A DNA stretch of 64,000 nt, from assembly GCF_027942865.1 (NCBI RefSeq), contig NC_134509.1, positions 5,800,754 to 5,864,753 on the forward strand. The letters run 5' to 3'. Position 1 is the first letter of the stretch; every line of letters begins with the position of its first letter. This DNA comes from Odontesthes bonariensis. Taxonomy: Eukaryota > Chordata > Actinopteri > Atheriniformes > Atherinopsidae. Shown one piece after another: positions 45,785 through 57,627 of this stretch. Made by a program: the position numbers and the translations under genes. The notes beneath the pieces were generated by a model. That model made no database searches. It saw only the letters and a list, made by a program, of their open reading frames with translations, and was not told the DNA's origin.

Positions 45785-48700
45785 TCAACAGCGACAAATA
45801 ACGCACGAGGCTGGTAGGTAAGGGTTAGGGGTAAGGGGGGAGGGATAGTGGGATTGGGGATAGTGAGAAGAGTAATACAGAAAAGGATATGGTAAAGGTA
45901 CGCTGACAGCATTTACTGAGGGGCAATGCTGGTAGGTTGGCTGACCCAAGGATGGGTAAGTGAAGACCATGTTGGGTCGTCTCTGCCTGGTGGACTGCCT
46001 CAGACGGGGTGGCGACTCTGAGTGGTGATCCTGGTTTGGCTCAGGACTGGGTACCGGCTGAAAACCAGCCGCAGGTCCAGGACTGGGCTCTTGAGTGTGT
46101 GCTTCTTGGTGAAGCTGAGGTACTTCCCAGTCATTTTCGGGTTGAGGTAGGTCTGTGTCTTGTTCATCTTGTCTTTGGATTGCTTGTTCCCCTCCTGTAA
46201 CGTTGTCTCTCTCTTGCTCAGGTTGAAGGTGAACTCGTTCTACTTGGCTTGTCCGATTTGGTCGAAGTCTGCTTTGTACAGTTGGATGTTGGCTCTCCTG
46301 CAGATATCTGGGTACACGAAACCAGTATGGAGGTTCATCTTCCTCTGAGTCGCTGGCTTCAGGACTTTGAGACTTTTCCGGTGTCTTTGGTCTTTCTGAA
46401 GATTTATTGTTTGTCTTACGTGGCTTGTCAGCTGGACTTTGGACAATATCTACTGGCAAGTCGTTCACTTGCAGCAGCAAGTTTCTGTGTAGAGTGCGGC
46501 TGGGACGGCCTCCTGTCTCTGGGCTCACCTTGTAGACGGGGTTTTCTCCAAGCTGCTCTCTCACAATGTAGACTGTTTGTTCCCAGTAAGGTCGTAGTTT
46601 GCCAGGGCCACCTCTTTCCCTTAGATTACGCACAAGTACTCTGTCTCCTATCTGTAGTGTTACTCCTTTGCACCTTTTGTCATAGTTTGCTTTACCTTTG
46701 GAGCTTGACTTTTGACTGTTTGCGCTTGCGATCCGATATGCTTCTGTCATTTTTCCTTTCCATTTTTGTGCATATCCTTGTGATGTTTCTGTATCGTCTT
46801 CTGCGATAAGGCCAAAGAGAAGGTCTACTGGGAGGCGAGGGTGTCTGCCATACAACAGGTAGTATGGAGAGAAGCCAGTGGCCTCATGCTTAGTACAATT
46901 GTAAGCATGGATCACATGGGGCAGGTGTTCTTTCCAGTTTTGTTTCTCTTTCTCTCCCAAGGTACGGAGCATCTGTAGCAATGTGCGATTTAGTCTTTCA
47001 GCAGGGTTGCATTGAGGGTGATAAGGGGAGGTCCTTGAGTGGGCAACACCTGCAAGCTCTCTGAGGGACTTGAAAAGTTCATTTTCAAATTCGCGACCCT
47101 GATCATGATGGAGCTTGGTGGGATATCCGAATCTGGGTACGAAGTCATTGAAAAGACGATCTGCTGCTGTCTTTGCAGACTTATTCTTGGTGGCGTAAGC
47201 TTGCGCGAACCTGGTGAAATGGTCCACTACAAGTAGGATGTATTCAAATCCACCTTTGCAGGACTCCAGATGCAGGAAATCAATGCAAACGAGTTCGAGT
47301 GGGGAGTTTGAGGTTATACTGCCCATTGGTGCTCTTTCGTGTGTTGCTGGCTTTTTCTGCTTTATGCACGGGCACTTCCGTATGACATATTCCTCAATCT
47401 CTCTCTTCATGAACGGCCAATAGAATCGCTCTCTAGCCAGACTCAGGACTTTCTCCACACCAACATGGCCCATGTTGTTATGGAGATGTGTGAGAGCGGT
47501 CTTTTTGTAAACAGCAGGCAGAACCAGTTGCTTGCGTGCTGCGGTCTTTCTGTAGAGAAGGCCGTTCTCTATGTACAACCGACCCCACTCTCTCAACAGT
47601 CTTTTTGTGTCTGTGTCAACTTTGGCTTTTTCATCTTCTGTTAGTGTTACACCTTTCTCTTTCATTTCCATTACTTTTCCAATAGTTGGATCGGCTCTTT
47701 GTTCTTGGACTAGTTTGTCATGACTGATGGACGGCAGAGGTTCTCTGATGGACGGTCTCGGTGAGACGAGGTTGAGAGCTGCAATCCACGCAACATCACC
47801 CTGCTCGGCTCTTCTGCTCCCTTCCCATACTGCACCTACAGCTTCCTCTGACAATTCCTCTGAACACCCTTGCATGAAGACTTCAATGTCGAGCGGACAA
47901 CGGGACAACACATCTGCGTCTATGTTGACTTTTCCTGGACGGTATTTTACATCAAAGTGGAAATCTGCCAGTTGTCCCACCCAACGATGTCCGACTGCGT
48001 TGAGTTTTGCAGAGCTGAGGACGTATGTCAAGGGATTATTGTCCGTAAAAATGGTGAAGTGTGGGGCGTAGAATAGGTAATCTTTAAATTTGTCGCAAAC
48101 TGCCCACTTGAGAGCTAGAAACTCCAGTTTTCCGCTGTGTAAGTGGTAGTTTTGCTCGGCAGGTGTTAACGTACGTGACCCGTACCCAATCACTCTCATC
48201 TTCTCATCCTGCTTTTGGTAAAGGACCGCACCGAGGCCTTTCTGGGATGCGTCTGTGTGGAGTATAAAAGGGCGGGTGAAGTCAGGGTACGCCAACACTG
48301 GTGGCTGGGTCAGCATGTCGATCAAGCGCTCGAGGATCTCTTGGTGTTCTTTGTTCCATTGCACTGGAGCTCGAGAAGATTGCTGTGGACACTTTGCTTT
48401 GCTTGGTTTTGGAGATGGTGTGTCAGACTTAATTTGGAGTAAGTCATACAGAGGTTTGGCAATGCGCGAGAAGTCTTTCACATATGTCCTATAATAACTC
48501 AGGAATCCCAAAAGTTGCCTGACCTCTCCAACTGTTTGTGGTCTTTTATGTTTGAGCGCCTGTACAGCCTCAATGTCTTTAGGATCCACTTTCACTCCTT
48601 CTTCCGACACTAGACGACCGACATATCGTACCTCTTTTCGGAACAACTCACACTTCTCGGGCTTTAGTTTCGCTCCATGGCGTTGTAAAGCTTGGAGGAC

Positions 48701-50503
48701 TTTCTGCAGCACTTGGACATGTTCATCGAATGACTTGGAGAAACAGAGCACATCATCGAGATAGGGGATGCAGCACTCGTCACGGAGCAAGTCAAGCATT
48801 TCTTCCATGCTCCGTTGAAAGGCTGCTGGTGCATTTGACAATCCAAATGGTATCCTCACCCATTCGTAGAGTCCCCACGGAGTGGTGAATGCCGTCAGGT
48901 ACCTGGAGCCTTCTGCGATAAAACCTTGATGGTAGGCCTTACCCTGGTCGAGAATCGAGAACCAGCTATAACCTCCAAGGGAGTCTGTGAGGTCCTGAAT
49001 CCGGGGAAGCGGGTGCCTGTCTGGGACTGTTTTGCTGTTTAGGAGGCGGTAATCAATACACAAACGTAAAGATCCATCCTTCTTTCTCACACAGATGACT
49101 GGGGCTGCATAGGGCGACCGAGATTTAACAATCCATCCTTTGACTATCAGTTCTTGGATATACTCTTTTACCTCCCTGTAAAGGGGTTTTGGGATAGAGA
49201 TATAGGCCCTCTGAGCTGGCGTGTCATCTTTGAGTCGGATTTCCATTTGTAGTGAAGAAATACAGCCTATATCGGTACTGTCGCGGGAGAACGCCCCACA
49301 CTCTTCTATTAGTACTTTTTCAACTGACTTTTGCTGGTCTGAGCTCAGATGACTAAGGTCGACTGGGGGTAACCAGGATTCAGCAGGGGGATTGCAGGGA
49401 GGAGTGGTTTTGCCTTCTTCGACTGCGGTCACTGCTATCTGTGTGGGCTGAGTTGCGGACTGCTCTACCATGTCAGTTTCGATAACTTTGGCAACATGTT
49501 GGATGGTACCTAGGGCTGTTCTCCTGGGTAGGATTACCTCACGTTTTGAGTGGTTGGAAATGGGGATTTTCACAAAGGGTCTTTGGGGGTTGTTTATTCC
49601 TAAAAGCCCATTTCCTACACTTAGGTGTCTTAAAGCAACGTTCTCTTCGGCTGGTTCATAAAGTACAAGGGGGTCAGAGGTGTCAAAGTTCTGGGGCACC
49701 TTGCACCATACTTGAACTGCTTTGCCAGCTGGGATGGTTACATTGTCTTTGCCAATTCTCAGCGTGGCTGGATCACAGTCTGTCATTTGTGGCACTTGGA
49801 TGAAGTTAACCATGGCCACTACCTGGTTTTCCTCCATTCCAAACGCTCTGCGCAGGAGACTATAGAGTACAGCAGTAGCTTCTTCGTCTGACTCTTGTCT
49901 TTGGATAATTGTTCCTAGCACATTAGCTCCTACTAGTGGTTGTGGGAGTGACAGTTGGCTGACGAGGAATGGGGCTTGTACAGTGAGGTTGGGGTTTTCG
50001 TGACCAGCTAGAGTGACCGTGAGCTCGACCCACCCATCATAAGGAACTGCTTGGCCATTAACTGCGTAGACCTCAAGCTCATCATTTAACAGCTCCTGAA
50101 GTGGTCTCACTTGGTAGCTAGGAATGTATCTTTTGACCCACTGTCTGTCAACGATGCTCACTTGTGACCCAGAGTCAAATAACACTGTTACAGGATAACC
50201 ACCAATCAAGCATTTAAGGAGACTTTTCTTACCGACCAGAGGAACTTTGCATCTTGTGGGACTCTGGCAGGACGACACACAGTGTTCTCTTTTGTGGTGT
50301 TTAGACTGGCTCCTCAACTGCTTACTGTGGCGTCTGGTGCGCTGAGTCGTAGCTTGTGCAGAGGCAGACTTTACTGGCTGGGACTGTGGTTCTGCACCAG
50401 CCTCTGGCTGTCCCTTGACAGAGGCCGATTCCAGTTTCCCTGAACCTTGGGACGCTTTAGACATCCAACTGCTCTGTGCCCTGACTCGCCACACACAAAG
50501 CAA
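45785..50503 (-). CDS. pol: Gypsy Pol polyprotein (protease, reverse transcriptase, RNase H, integrase)
   Basis: An open frame of 1572 codons, in the -1 frame relative to gag and overlapping it by 133 bases. Pol is therefore probably made by -1 frameshifting, and the first methionine is not necessarily used. In order it shows an aspartic protease (VLFDSGSQ, about residue 110), RT with [10 protein letters not shown] (YLDD, about 590), RNase H with [17 protein letters not shown] (about 780), an integrase zinc-binding region with HLHNNMGH and CPC, the D,D,E core ([22 protein letters not shown]), and a C-terminal basic, proline-rich tail. The zinc-binding pair is C-x-C rather than the usual C-x-x-C; whether this is normal for its clade I cannot say. 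No internal stop is seen. Confidence 0.95.
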   Translation of the reverse strand: MLCVWRVRAQSSWMSKASQGSGKLESASVKGQPEAGAEPQSQPVKSASAQATTQRTRRHSKQLRSQSKHHKREHCVSSCQSPTRCKVPLVGKKSLLKCLIGGYPVTVLFDSGSQVSIVDRQWVKRYIPSYQVRPLQELLNDELEVYAVNGQAVPYDGWVELTVTLAGHENPNLTVQAPFLVSQLSLPQPLVGANVLGTIIQRQESDEEATAVLYSLLRRAFGMEENQVVAMVNFIQVPQMTDCDPATLRIGKDNVTIPAGKAVQVWCKVPQNFDTSDPLVLYEPAEENVALRHLSVGNGLLGINNPQRPFVKIPISNHSKREVILPRRTALGTIQHVAKVIETDMVEQSATQPTQIAVTAVEEGKTTPPCNPPAESWLPPVDLSHLSSDQQKSVEKVLIEECGAFSRDSTDIGCISSLQMEIRLKDDTPAQRAYISIPKPLYREVKEYIQELIVKGWIVKSRSPYAAPVICVRKKDGSLRLCIDYRLLNSKTVPDRHPLPRIQDLTDSLGGYSWFSILDQGKAYHQGFIAEGSRYLTAFTTPWGLYEWVRIPFGLSNAPAAFQRSMEEMLDLLRDECCIPYLDDVLCFSKSFDEHVQVLQKVLQALQRHGAKLKPEKCELFRKEVRYVGRLVSEEGVKVDPKDIEAVQALKHKRPQTVGEVRQLLGFLSYYRTYVKDFSRIAKPLYDLLQIKSDTPSPKPSKAKCPQQSSRAPVQWNKEHQEILERLIDMLTQPPVLAYPDFTRPFILHTDASQKGLGAVLYQKQDEKMRVIGYGSRTLTPAEQNYHLHSGKLEFLALKWAVCDKFKDYLFYAPHFTIFTDNNPLTYVLSSAKLNAVGHRWVGQLADFHFDVKYRPGKVNIDADVLSRCPLDIEVFMQGCSEELSEEAVGAVWEGSRRAEQGDVAWIAALNLVSPRPSIREPLPSISHDKLVQEQRADPTIGKVMEMKEKGVTLTEDEKAKVDTDTKRLLREWGRLYIENGLLYRKTAARKQLVLPAVYKKTALTHLHNNMGHVGVEKVLSLARERFYWPFMKREIEEYVIRKCPCIKQKKPATHERAPMGSITSNSPLELVCIDFLHLESCKGGFEYILLVVDHFTRFAQAYATKNKSAKTAADRLFNDFVPRFGYPTKLHHDQGREFENELFKSLRELAGVAHSRTSPYHPQCNPAERLNRTLLQMLRTLGEKEKQNWKEHLPHVIHAYNCTKHEATGFSPYYLLYGRHPRLPVDLLFGLIAEDDTETSQGYAQKWKGKMTEAYRIASANSQKSSSKGKANYDKRCKGVTLQIGDRVLVRNLRERGGPGKLRPYWEQTVYIVREQLGENPVYKVSPETGGRPSRTLHRNLLLQVNDLPVDIVQSPADKPRKTNNKSSERPKTPEKSQSPEASDSEEDEPPYWFRVPRYLQESQHPTVQSRLRPNRTSQVERVHLQPEQERDNVTGGEQAIQRQDEQDTDLPQPENDWEVPQLHQEAHTQEPSPGPAAGFQPVPSPEPNQDHHSESPPRLRQSTRQRRPNMVFTYPSLGQPTYQHCPSVNAVSVPLPYPFLYYSSHYPQSHYPSPLTPNPYLPASCVICRC

Positions 50504-52080
50504 TGGCTACAATCCTGCAGATTTTGTTCAGTGCACTTCTGACAGAGAAAGGTTTTCTTTTGGGGTGTAGTGGGCTGGTTAGTCGATGGCTGAAGACGTT
50601 GAGAGGAAGGGTTGTAGGGGTTAGCAGCTCCACGTTCCATTAGAGTGGCCACCATGTTGGTTAAAGTCTCTACTTGTGCAGCAAGTTGCTTGATTGTCTG
50701 TGAGGTTTGCTGTTCTTTGGCTATCTTGTCTTTTGTTTCGATCACTGCACTATGAGCTTGCGTTGGCTTGGGGCGAGTAACTTGGCCTAATCGTCGCTGG
50801 TGCTCATTCTCGTCGCTGATTATCTTTGTGACCTCACTAAGAATCTCTTCATCAGTGACATTACTGTTTGAGGTGAGTGGTCTTAGTCTTTGTCGCAGGT
50901 CTGCATACTTAACTCCCAGGCCTTGATAGATTGTATGAAGGAAAACTTCCTGAATAGTTCTTGGATCATAGGAAATGTCCGTGTTGGCATGTTTTGACTG
51001 AAAAATAAGTTTCTGTTTGAGTCCGATCATGCGATATAAAAATTGCTGAGGTGACTCTTGTTCAGACTGTCTAGCACACATTAACTCCTGGAACATCTCA
51101 GTTGTTGCCTTTTCTCCAAGGTGTGATCTGAGAAAGCCCTGAAGTTCGGGAAGAGACAGTTCATCTTTGAGCATGAGCATGTCCCTGAAGGTGCCAGGTT
51201 TAACAATTCTTAGCACACCTCTCACAATTTCTGCTTGTGCGAATCCTTCTTTTATCCCCTCATTGATCTGCTTTATGAGACTGTTGTAACTGAGCTCAGA
51301 ACTACTGTCTCCAATTTGCCCTCCAACCACTTTGTATTCTCTTCGGGACAGATAAGCAAGATCTTTGAGTGTGACTGGTCTCCCTGGACACGGTTGTGAG
51401 TCACTTAGACGGCTGGGTGTAGCTGGTGATCGGGGTGCTATGGTTTCACAGAGTCTTATTCTTTCACCCAGTGTCTCATACGCTTTCCTCAACTCCTCTA
51501 CTGATTCAGATTCTGTGTTTGCATTTTCTTCAGGCTGAATGTCTAGTTGATTGTCAGTTGTTGATGGGTCTGGGAACATATCAGATGGGTTTGGACTGGG
51601 TATGTTTGGTGTTGCAGCTCCATCAGCTGATTGCACAATGGGGCCACTTGTTTGGATCACTTGATTAATCAGATCATCCAGCATTAGCAATTGACTCATA
51701 CCCTCATCCTCGAGTTGCAGCAGAGTTTGGGATTGCAGATAAGAAGTGACATAGTCCATACAGCCCTCTTTATCTCCCTCACTAAACTGTACTGTGTCCC
51801 TGTTTTCTGTAGCAAGGCTCTTTGCTAACTCGAAGAGGTCTCTGCTGGAGAGTGTGAACAAGCGTCCTCTGATGCTCCATAACAGTTCTTTTCGTGTTGC
51901 CGACATGTCGCTTGTATGGTTTTGGTTTTGAATGTTGTATAATGGCTCTGTAGTGACTGGCACGCGCTTTGCTTGACTTACGACAGTGCAGTTCCACTTT
52001 GAGACAAAGATCCTTTTCCACTTTGACCTTCCCCCTTGGACACTCACTGGTTGACTTGGCTGATGCAGCGGCCTGGTCAC
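50371..52080 (-). CDS. gag: Gypsy Gag protein
   Basis: An open frame of 569 codons. A later ATG at 51906 ([10 protein letters not shown], residue 59) may be the true start, since residues 1-58 are of low complexity. The N-terminal half is predicted helical by eye, the middle (about 230-420) is capsid-like, and near the C-terminus a single CCHC zinc knuckle [14 protein letters not shown] (C-x2-C-x4-H-x4-C) would bind RNA. It ends inside the start of the pol frame. Gag forms the particle in which the RNA is copied. Confidence 0.9.
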   Translation of the reverse strand: MTRPLHQPSQPVSVQGGRSKWKRIFVSKWNCTVVSQAKRVPVTTEPLYNIQNQNHTSDMSATRKELLWSIRGRLFTLSSRDLFELAKSLATENRDTVQFSEGDKEGCMDYVTSYLQSQTLLQLEDEGMSQLLMLDDLINQVIQTSGPIVQSADGAATPNIPSPNPSDMFPDPSTTDNQLDIQPEENANTESESVEELRKAYETLGERIRLCETIAPRSPATPSRLSDSQPCPGRPVTLKDLAYLSRREYKVVGGQIGDSSSELSYNSLIKQINEGIKEGFAQAEIVRGVLRIVKPGTFRDMLMLKDELSLPELQGFLRSHLGEKATTEMFQELMCARQSEQESPQQFLYRMIGLKQKLIFQSKHANTDISYDPRTIQEVFLHTIYQGLGVKYADLRQRLRPLTSNSNVTDEEILSEVTKIISDENEHQRRLGQVTRPKPTQAHSAVIETKDKIAKEQQTSQTIKQLAAQVETLTNMVATLMERGAANPYNPSSQRLQPSTNQPTTPQKKTFLCQKCTEQNLQDCSHCFVCGESGHRAVGCLKRPKVQGNWNRPLSRDSQRLVQNHSPSQ

Positions 52081-52136
52081 TGTTGCGTTGTGGTTCTGGT
52101 ATCACTGGATCTTTCCTCGATGTCTGAAGAGGAGAG

Positions 52137-52154
52137 ATCCCGGACGAGCCCCCA
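52137..52154 (-). promoter_or_regulatory. Primer-binding site matching tRNA-Pro
   Basis: On the minus strand TGGGGGCTCGTCCGGGAT begins 5 bases after the 5' LTR. It is complementary to the 3' end of tRNA-Pro and is the same 18 bases I recall from murine leukaemia-type retroviruses. Confidence 0.85.
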
Positions 52155-52159
52155 CAATT

Positions 52160-52520
52160 TGTTACGGGTCTCGGGCACGATGACCACAATAACAAAAGGA
52201 ATTAAATCTGCAAAATAAAGGTGGAGTCTTAAGAGCAAGAAACACTGTAACACTCGTCTCTTTCTCCAGTTTGCGTCTAAAGGGAAACAGGAAGTCCGTC
52301 CGCAATAGGCAACTGGGAGCGGCATCTACAGTGCCAAATGTTCCGCTCACCAAGTTCTCTCCTTTACTCAACAATATCCACACAGGTCTATATTGATCAA
52401 TGTAAAATAATTGCTTTAATTATCAAAATATATTAACACACACTAAGTGCTTATAAACCTTTGGTCTCTTACTTAATCCAATAATACCAAATGTGGTTGC
52501 ACATATTTGGGTGCACCACA
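52160..52520 (-). repeat. 5' LTR of the Gypsy element
   Basis: 361 bases, matching the left LTR by eye. It would carry the element's promoter and poly(A) signals. Confidence 0.95.
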
Positions 52521-53028
52521 CTATTCATACAAATATTTATTTGTCTTTTATGTCTTTTTTTTCTTTTGTCCCAACACATTCTGATGGTGCCGCTCAAAAA
52601 GATAATTATCTGTAAATGCAAAAATCTATGCGCGGTCTGAAAACCGACTCCGACGAATATTTATTTCTCTGCGCAATAATGCTGCACCTTCATCCACGGG
52701 ATCGTTCTCGAAAGGACATGTTCGTGAAAAAACTCGCCTCCTACTGTGCCTAATGGACTTATAAAAGTAGAAGAACTCGCTCTGCTGACTGAATGAATGA
52801 GGAAATCAAATGTCGTGTGTGGCTGAAAGAGGGCGGAGACAGAAAGAAACTCCAGGTTTCTTGAATAAAACCTGGTCCCGACCAGGTTAGGTTCAGAGAG
52901 TCTGTTACTCCGGTAACTGACCGTGGGGTTAAGTTACCTCTCTTTGTGAAACAGAAAACTCAAGGTTTCCCTCATTTCAGGGTTAACCTACTCAGAGTTT
53001 TCACTAAACCTGCTACGTGAAACGGACC

Positions 53029-53639
53029 TCAGCACTTCCGTGTGGGAGCAGCTGATTGAGCTTTCCAAAGTTCCCAAGTTATGAGACCCCAAATCCGGAG
53101 GAGTTGAAGAGAAGACAATTCAGGATAAAGAGTAGGAACAAAATAACGAGAAAGGATGAGGTTTAAATCATTTCTTTCCTTGACTGTCATTGGAAATGTG
53201 AGATCACAGGCACACAAAGTCGACAGGCTTGGAGCAGAAACAACTCAATAACAAGATTTTAACCACACCTCTCTTTGTACCAACACAAGTTGATAAATTG
53301 ATTTAAGAAAAAAAACAAAAAAACTGCACAAAGCCCAGATCATCACCAACCCACACATAACCACATCAATTTCAAAGGCGGACAAAAGTGAAAACGATCA
53401 AACAAAAGATAATCTAACACAACACGCCTTGCCAACGGCTCTATGAGGTACACAGTTATCTGTCATATTGCACAAGATCCCTCTGTCACTCTCAGACCTG
53501 CAAGAGGAAGAGATTTTTAAATATGAAATACTGTGTTCACTCTGTTTGATCGTGTTTGGCGGACATGTTCATAAATGCAGAGGTCCTCTAGGTAAAGGAA
53601 CAACTACATGTCCAGTCATGTAATATAGAATAGAAAATG
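53029..53639. other. No recognised feature
   Basis: Right flank of the Harbinger element. A minus-strand open frame ends here but shows no family motifs. Confidence 0.45.
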
Positions 53640-53985
53640 GAAAAATACTTTATTCATCCCCTGTGAAGGAAATTCAAATTGTCATGTGGCTCAATCAAAA
53701 TGTTTACGATGATTGTATATTAGAATAAAAATCCATCCATCCATCCATTTTCTATACCCGCTTAATCCGTCGGTCGGGTCGCGGGGGGCTGGAGCCTATC
53801 CCAGCGGTCATCAGGCGAGAGGCGGGGTACACCCTGTTAGAATGAAAATAATATTAATAAATTAATAAAATAAAATAAAATAGATAAATAAATGTGAGAA
53901 GAACATTCCAGCAGTCACTTATGGCTGTGGGGACAAAGGACCTCCTGAACCTCTCAGTCCTGCAGTGTGACCAGGTGTATCAGAG
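53640..53985 (-). mobile_element. LINE 3' end, L2-like, minus strand, with nested tail repeat
   Basis: Read on the minus strand, the right part encodes CRTERFRRSF(V)PTAIS, as at 43915. The left part carries the tail AATTTCCTTCACAGGGGATG. Between them, at about 53735-53840, a CCATCCATCCATTTTCTATA repeat copy is inserted. Confidence 0.75.
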
Positions 53986-54065
53986 TTTTCAGGCTCAGTT
54001 GTGGTGTAAAGGTAATGAAGAGTAGGTGACAAACCGAATGTCTAAGTACAGGGTTCACACTTCGA

Positions 54066-54330
54066 TGAAAGGCAAGGCAAGGCAAGGCAATTTTATTTAT
54101 AGAGCACAATTCATACACAAGGCAAAGTGCTTCACAGCTACATAAAATCACAAGAAGGCAATAAAATCATTAAAAAGAAATAAAAAATTTAAATTAAAAA
54201 TAAGAATAATAATAATAATAATAATAAAGATTAAAAAAAATTGAAAAACCCATTAAAAATAATCATTAATTAATTAATTTAAAAGTGAAGAGTGCAGATA
54301 AAATACTTTCAGGTGTCATATACACAGCTA
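54066..54330 (+). repeat. Interspersed repeat of the AGGCAAGGCAAGG type
   Basis: Near copy of 2389-2520, including GGCAAGGCAAGGCAATTTTA, CTTCACAGCTACATAAAATC and ACAAGAAGGCAATAAAATCA, followed by an (AAT)n stretch. Confidence 0.75.
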
Positions 54331-54339
54331 AATAGAACT

Positions 54340-56490
54340 GTTTTCAGCCTGGATTTAAGATGAAAGAGTGTTTTAACCTTGACACGGTTTTACCAAGTGT
54401 GTTAATCATTCCCTCATTTACACACATATTCATACAGTGCGTCTTATTCTAAACATTCATCTTCTTTTATTACACACACACACATAAAGTTATATGGGGT
54501 TCAGTGTCTTTCCTCTGGGCTGAGGTCAAACTTCTGACCCTCTTGATGGCGGACACCTGCTGTAAGCCATGGCTGCAGGTTTAATTCTGCACAAGTTGAA
54601 GTTATATGAAACTCACTCCTCAGTGCACGATTCAAACCACAGCTGGCTATGATTGGAAAACATTTGGCACAAGTTGGTTACTTTGCACCTGTTAGACAGG
54701 ATTTACAGCGACTTACTGATAACGCTGTTCCTGTTGGTTAATCATGAATTAACTCTTAACTTGCGCTGTTGTAACTTGTACGGTACAACAGTGTTATTGT
54801 GATCATTTATAAGACAGCACCACTAGTTAGTAGTTTACAGTAAAGGGCTGTTAACCTTTAGATTTATACATTTCTTTACAATATAGGATTTTTACGTTAA
54901 ATAAACTATTGATCTTCATAAACATTTTTTTTTGTAATCTCAAGAAATCAGAAATCTATATAAAAAATGTTAGAATAATCCACGATAACATAAGAAGACA
55001 AAGTCAATTTTCTCAACGTTCAGAAATTAATTTCAGATAATATGAATGTGAACAAAGTGCACTTGAGAATGCTTTTGTAAGACACAAATCCGCATATTAT
55101 TCTTATGCATGATATTTCACTTAAACAATGATAACTTCTGTTTTTAATTCTGTAGATTTTCAATTTTTAATTGCATGTCAGGGATTAAAAGTTGCACTGT
55201 GTTCATCCTGTTTAAAGTTTATGTGAGCACCCTCAGGCTCTCAAAGCTGAAGTCTTCACTTTTCTGAACTTGACCTTTAGCTTTCAGTCACCGTTTAAAA
55301 AAAACAACGAATAATATATACTATATAATATACATATTGATAAATGTACATTCAATTTCTCGTTTATTCCCCCAACCAAACTCAGTTTCCTTCGCAACCT
55401 GGCCTGTAAGGCAATGACAAAAGTGAAAGCACACCATCTTCAACAGGGAATCAACAATATTTAACTTAAGGAAGTGGTTATTGCAGCCAGATTTTAAAAA
55501 CTGGGAATTCAGCCCCCATCTTATAATCCACACCCACCAAAAACCTCAAAATTGTTTTAGCCTGTTTTATGAATGGTTTTGTAAGCCACAATTCAACAAG
55601 CCAAATTGAATGCTATTATGAAAATAGCTAATCTTCCCATTAGGAAACATGACTTTGATCAAACTTCACATTTGAGCAGATACAAATCATCTCTTATGCA
55701 GTTGTAGATTTCAAGCCACATATTAAATGAATCGATTTAATCAATATCAAATTGTGTATTTTTTATGTCTTTGTTCTCCAGGAAGAATCCACTTTGTTGA
55801 TGCAGCTGTGAGATTATTTAATGAATAAATGTGTCTGACACACCACAAACTTCTATTAGATCATGAAAATATGACTGAACAACCAAAAGGACAGTTAGTA
55901 AATACTATATGCGACTAGAGGTTTAAAAGTTGCAGCCCAGAGCTGTGTTTAAAAGGGGATATGATCTGAAATTCCCAAGTATTCCCCAGCATGGTACTGG
56001 ATTTATCATGGTTCATGGGTTTTTGCGCTTTGGAAGTTCTAGTTTTCCTTTTCTTGGACCGGGCACCCGTCCAGGGTTTATCCCGCCTTGCCTTATGGCA
56101 GCTGGGATAAGCTCCGTGAGTCTGAGAAGAATAACCTTTAAGAATAAACACTGCTTTCTGTTAGTCTGACAACTAAGCTTGACCCGCTTAAGGCCAGAAA
56201 ACGAGACCATTGACAGAGAAATACTTAAATTTTTGAGTGAAGAACGGTGTCCAAATTCATAATAAGAGGAAATACTGCATATTGTCTGTGTGGAGTCTAC
56301 TGTCTGACACCAAGTGCAGGACAAGAGCTCCGCCTTGTGGAGACAGAATACAGGTTTGAATTGTGCTCGTCTCTGCCCACAGTCACACGGATCTTTGACA
56401 GTTAGTGCTTGAGCATGAGTTTATAGAAGGGTTTTCGTAAATCATGGTTCTCCAGCAAACACTTCAAACGAGAAGATCAAGTTAAAAGAT
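54340..56490. other. Intergenic, no recognised gene
   Basis: AT-rich DNA with a short (CA)n near 54472. A piece at about 56085-56115 (ATGGCAGCTGGGATAAGCTC) resembles the tail repeat family. No exon is supported. Confidence 0.45.
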
Positions 56491-56499
56491 CACATTTTC

Positions 56500-56725
56500 A
56501 ATGCGGTTCAGTTCAGTTTTATTCATATAGCGCCAAATCACAACAAATGACATCTCAAGGCACTTCAAAGAAGCTGTCCAATTTTTCAATCCAGTTGATT
56601 GTAATTCAATAACTTCCAACTCGTGAAATTCCAAATAAGTCCAATTCATACAGAGCCATTTAAACTACTTTAACTACTCTTCGATCCAATCCCCCATCCT
56701 GAGCATGCATGAGGTGACGGTGGAA
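56500..56725 (+). repeat. Fish interspersed repeat (ATATAGCGCCAAATCACAAC type), truncated
   Basis: It has TTTTATTCATATAGCGCCAA, CATCTCAAGGCACTTCAAAG, then CCATCCTGAGCATGCATGAG and GGTGACGGTGGAAAG. This is the 5' half of the element seen at 39118. Confidence 0.8.
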
Positions 56726-57627
56726 AGAAAAAACACACACATCATGGGCACAAAGTAATCCACAACACATGTCCAGCCAAGATCTTTCAAATGTTTGCAC
56801 ATCGTTTGCATTGCTGCCTAATATTCAAACTGCTTGGAGAGGCTGTAAAACTTCTGTGGTTATTTCTAATGGCCTCCACCAGAGGGCGATCTCACTTTAG
56901 GGTACCTTGCATGCAGCATGAAGTAAGAGGTGAAAAGGAGGTTTTGTTGATTATCTTTCCCAGACAGAGATAATCAGTCGGGCAGATAAAGCTTATTGGT
57001 CGACCAGATGTTTTTCCTCAGCCATTTTCCATTTTTGCAGAGGTAAAAGCGCTTGTGGAGGAAGTGATAACTTGATTTCCCTTTCTCGGCCCAAGTCAAA
57101 ATGAACAGCAGCCAAAATGCTTTAAAATGATGCTGAAGGACAGACACGTGCGCAGGAAGTGTAAATGGATAGATGGGTGATCTGAAGCATCTATCAGCAG
57201 GCTCCTGGTCACTTTGAAGTGGACTCAGTGTAAAATGATAATTTTTATTGTGAATAAAACACATTTACAGTTGTTGAAATGAAATTAAAAACTGTTCAAA
57301 ACAGTTTTGGCATGCTGTATCATCTACTGTGAAAACAACCCCTTCAACAGTTATAAAAATAATAGATCCACATATAAATGTTTACTTAACCATCTTAAAT
57401 TACTTTACATATTTATTTTGTATGGCTTCAAGCAGCAAGAAAAATAACATATTTTCAAGAATATTTTTACCGTGTGAATGAAAACTATTTACTTGCACAG
57501 GATTTACATCATCGATCCACATCAAAACGGTTAAACAGGAAGCACTGCTTGCTGTTCTTTACCACGCTGGCGGGGTGTACAGACAGTTTGTCACAAACGA
57601 AAGCAATGTCTGCAGTTACCACACAGG

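Larger units (their letters stand above)
45287..52520 (-). mobile_element. Complete Ty3/Gypsy LTR retrotransposon
   Basis: Two 361-base direct LTRs (45287-45647 and 52160-52520), identical by eye, flank gag and pol on the minus strand; the 5' LTR is the right-hand one. In that orientation the LTRs start TG and end CA. A 4-base duplication CTAT borders the insertion (45283-45286 and 52521-52524). An 18-base primer-binding site follows the 5' LTR. A purine-rich GGGGAGCG abuts the 3' LTR. Domain order protease-RT-RNase H-integrase places it in Ty3/Gypsy. Matching LTRs and open frames indicate a recent insertion. No envelope gene is present. Confidence 0.95.
44244..53028 (+). mobile_element. Harbinger-type transposon, interrupted by a Gypsy element
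   Basis: The left end GGTCCGTTTCACGTAGCAGG (44244) and the right end, its exact reverse complement ending at 53028, are terminal inverted repeats. The subterminal words ACTCTGAGT and AAACTCTGAGT also recur inverted. Without the retrotransposon (45287-52520) the element would be about 1.5 kb. It keeps Myb/SANT-like coding exons near its left end and no visible transposase. I infer PIF/Harbinger from that Myb-like gene. A target-site duplication is not obvious. Confidence 0.7.

Noticed and set aside
46009-50000. Several plus-strand open frames within 46-50 kb
   Set aside because: They are antisense shadows of the intact pol frame.
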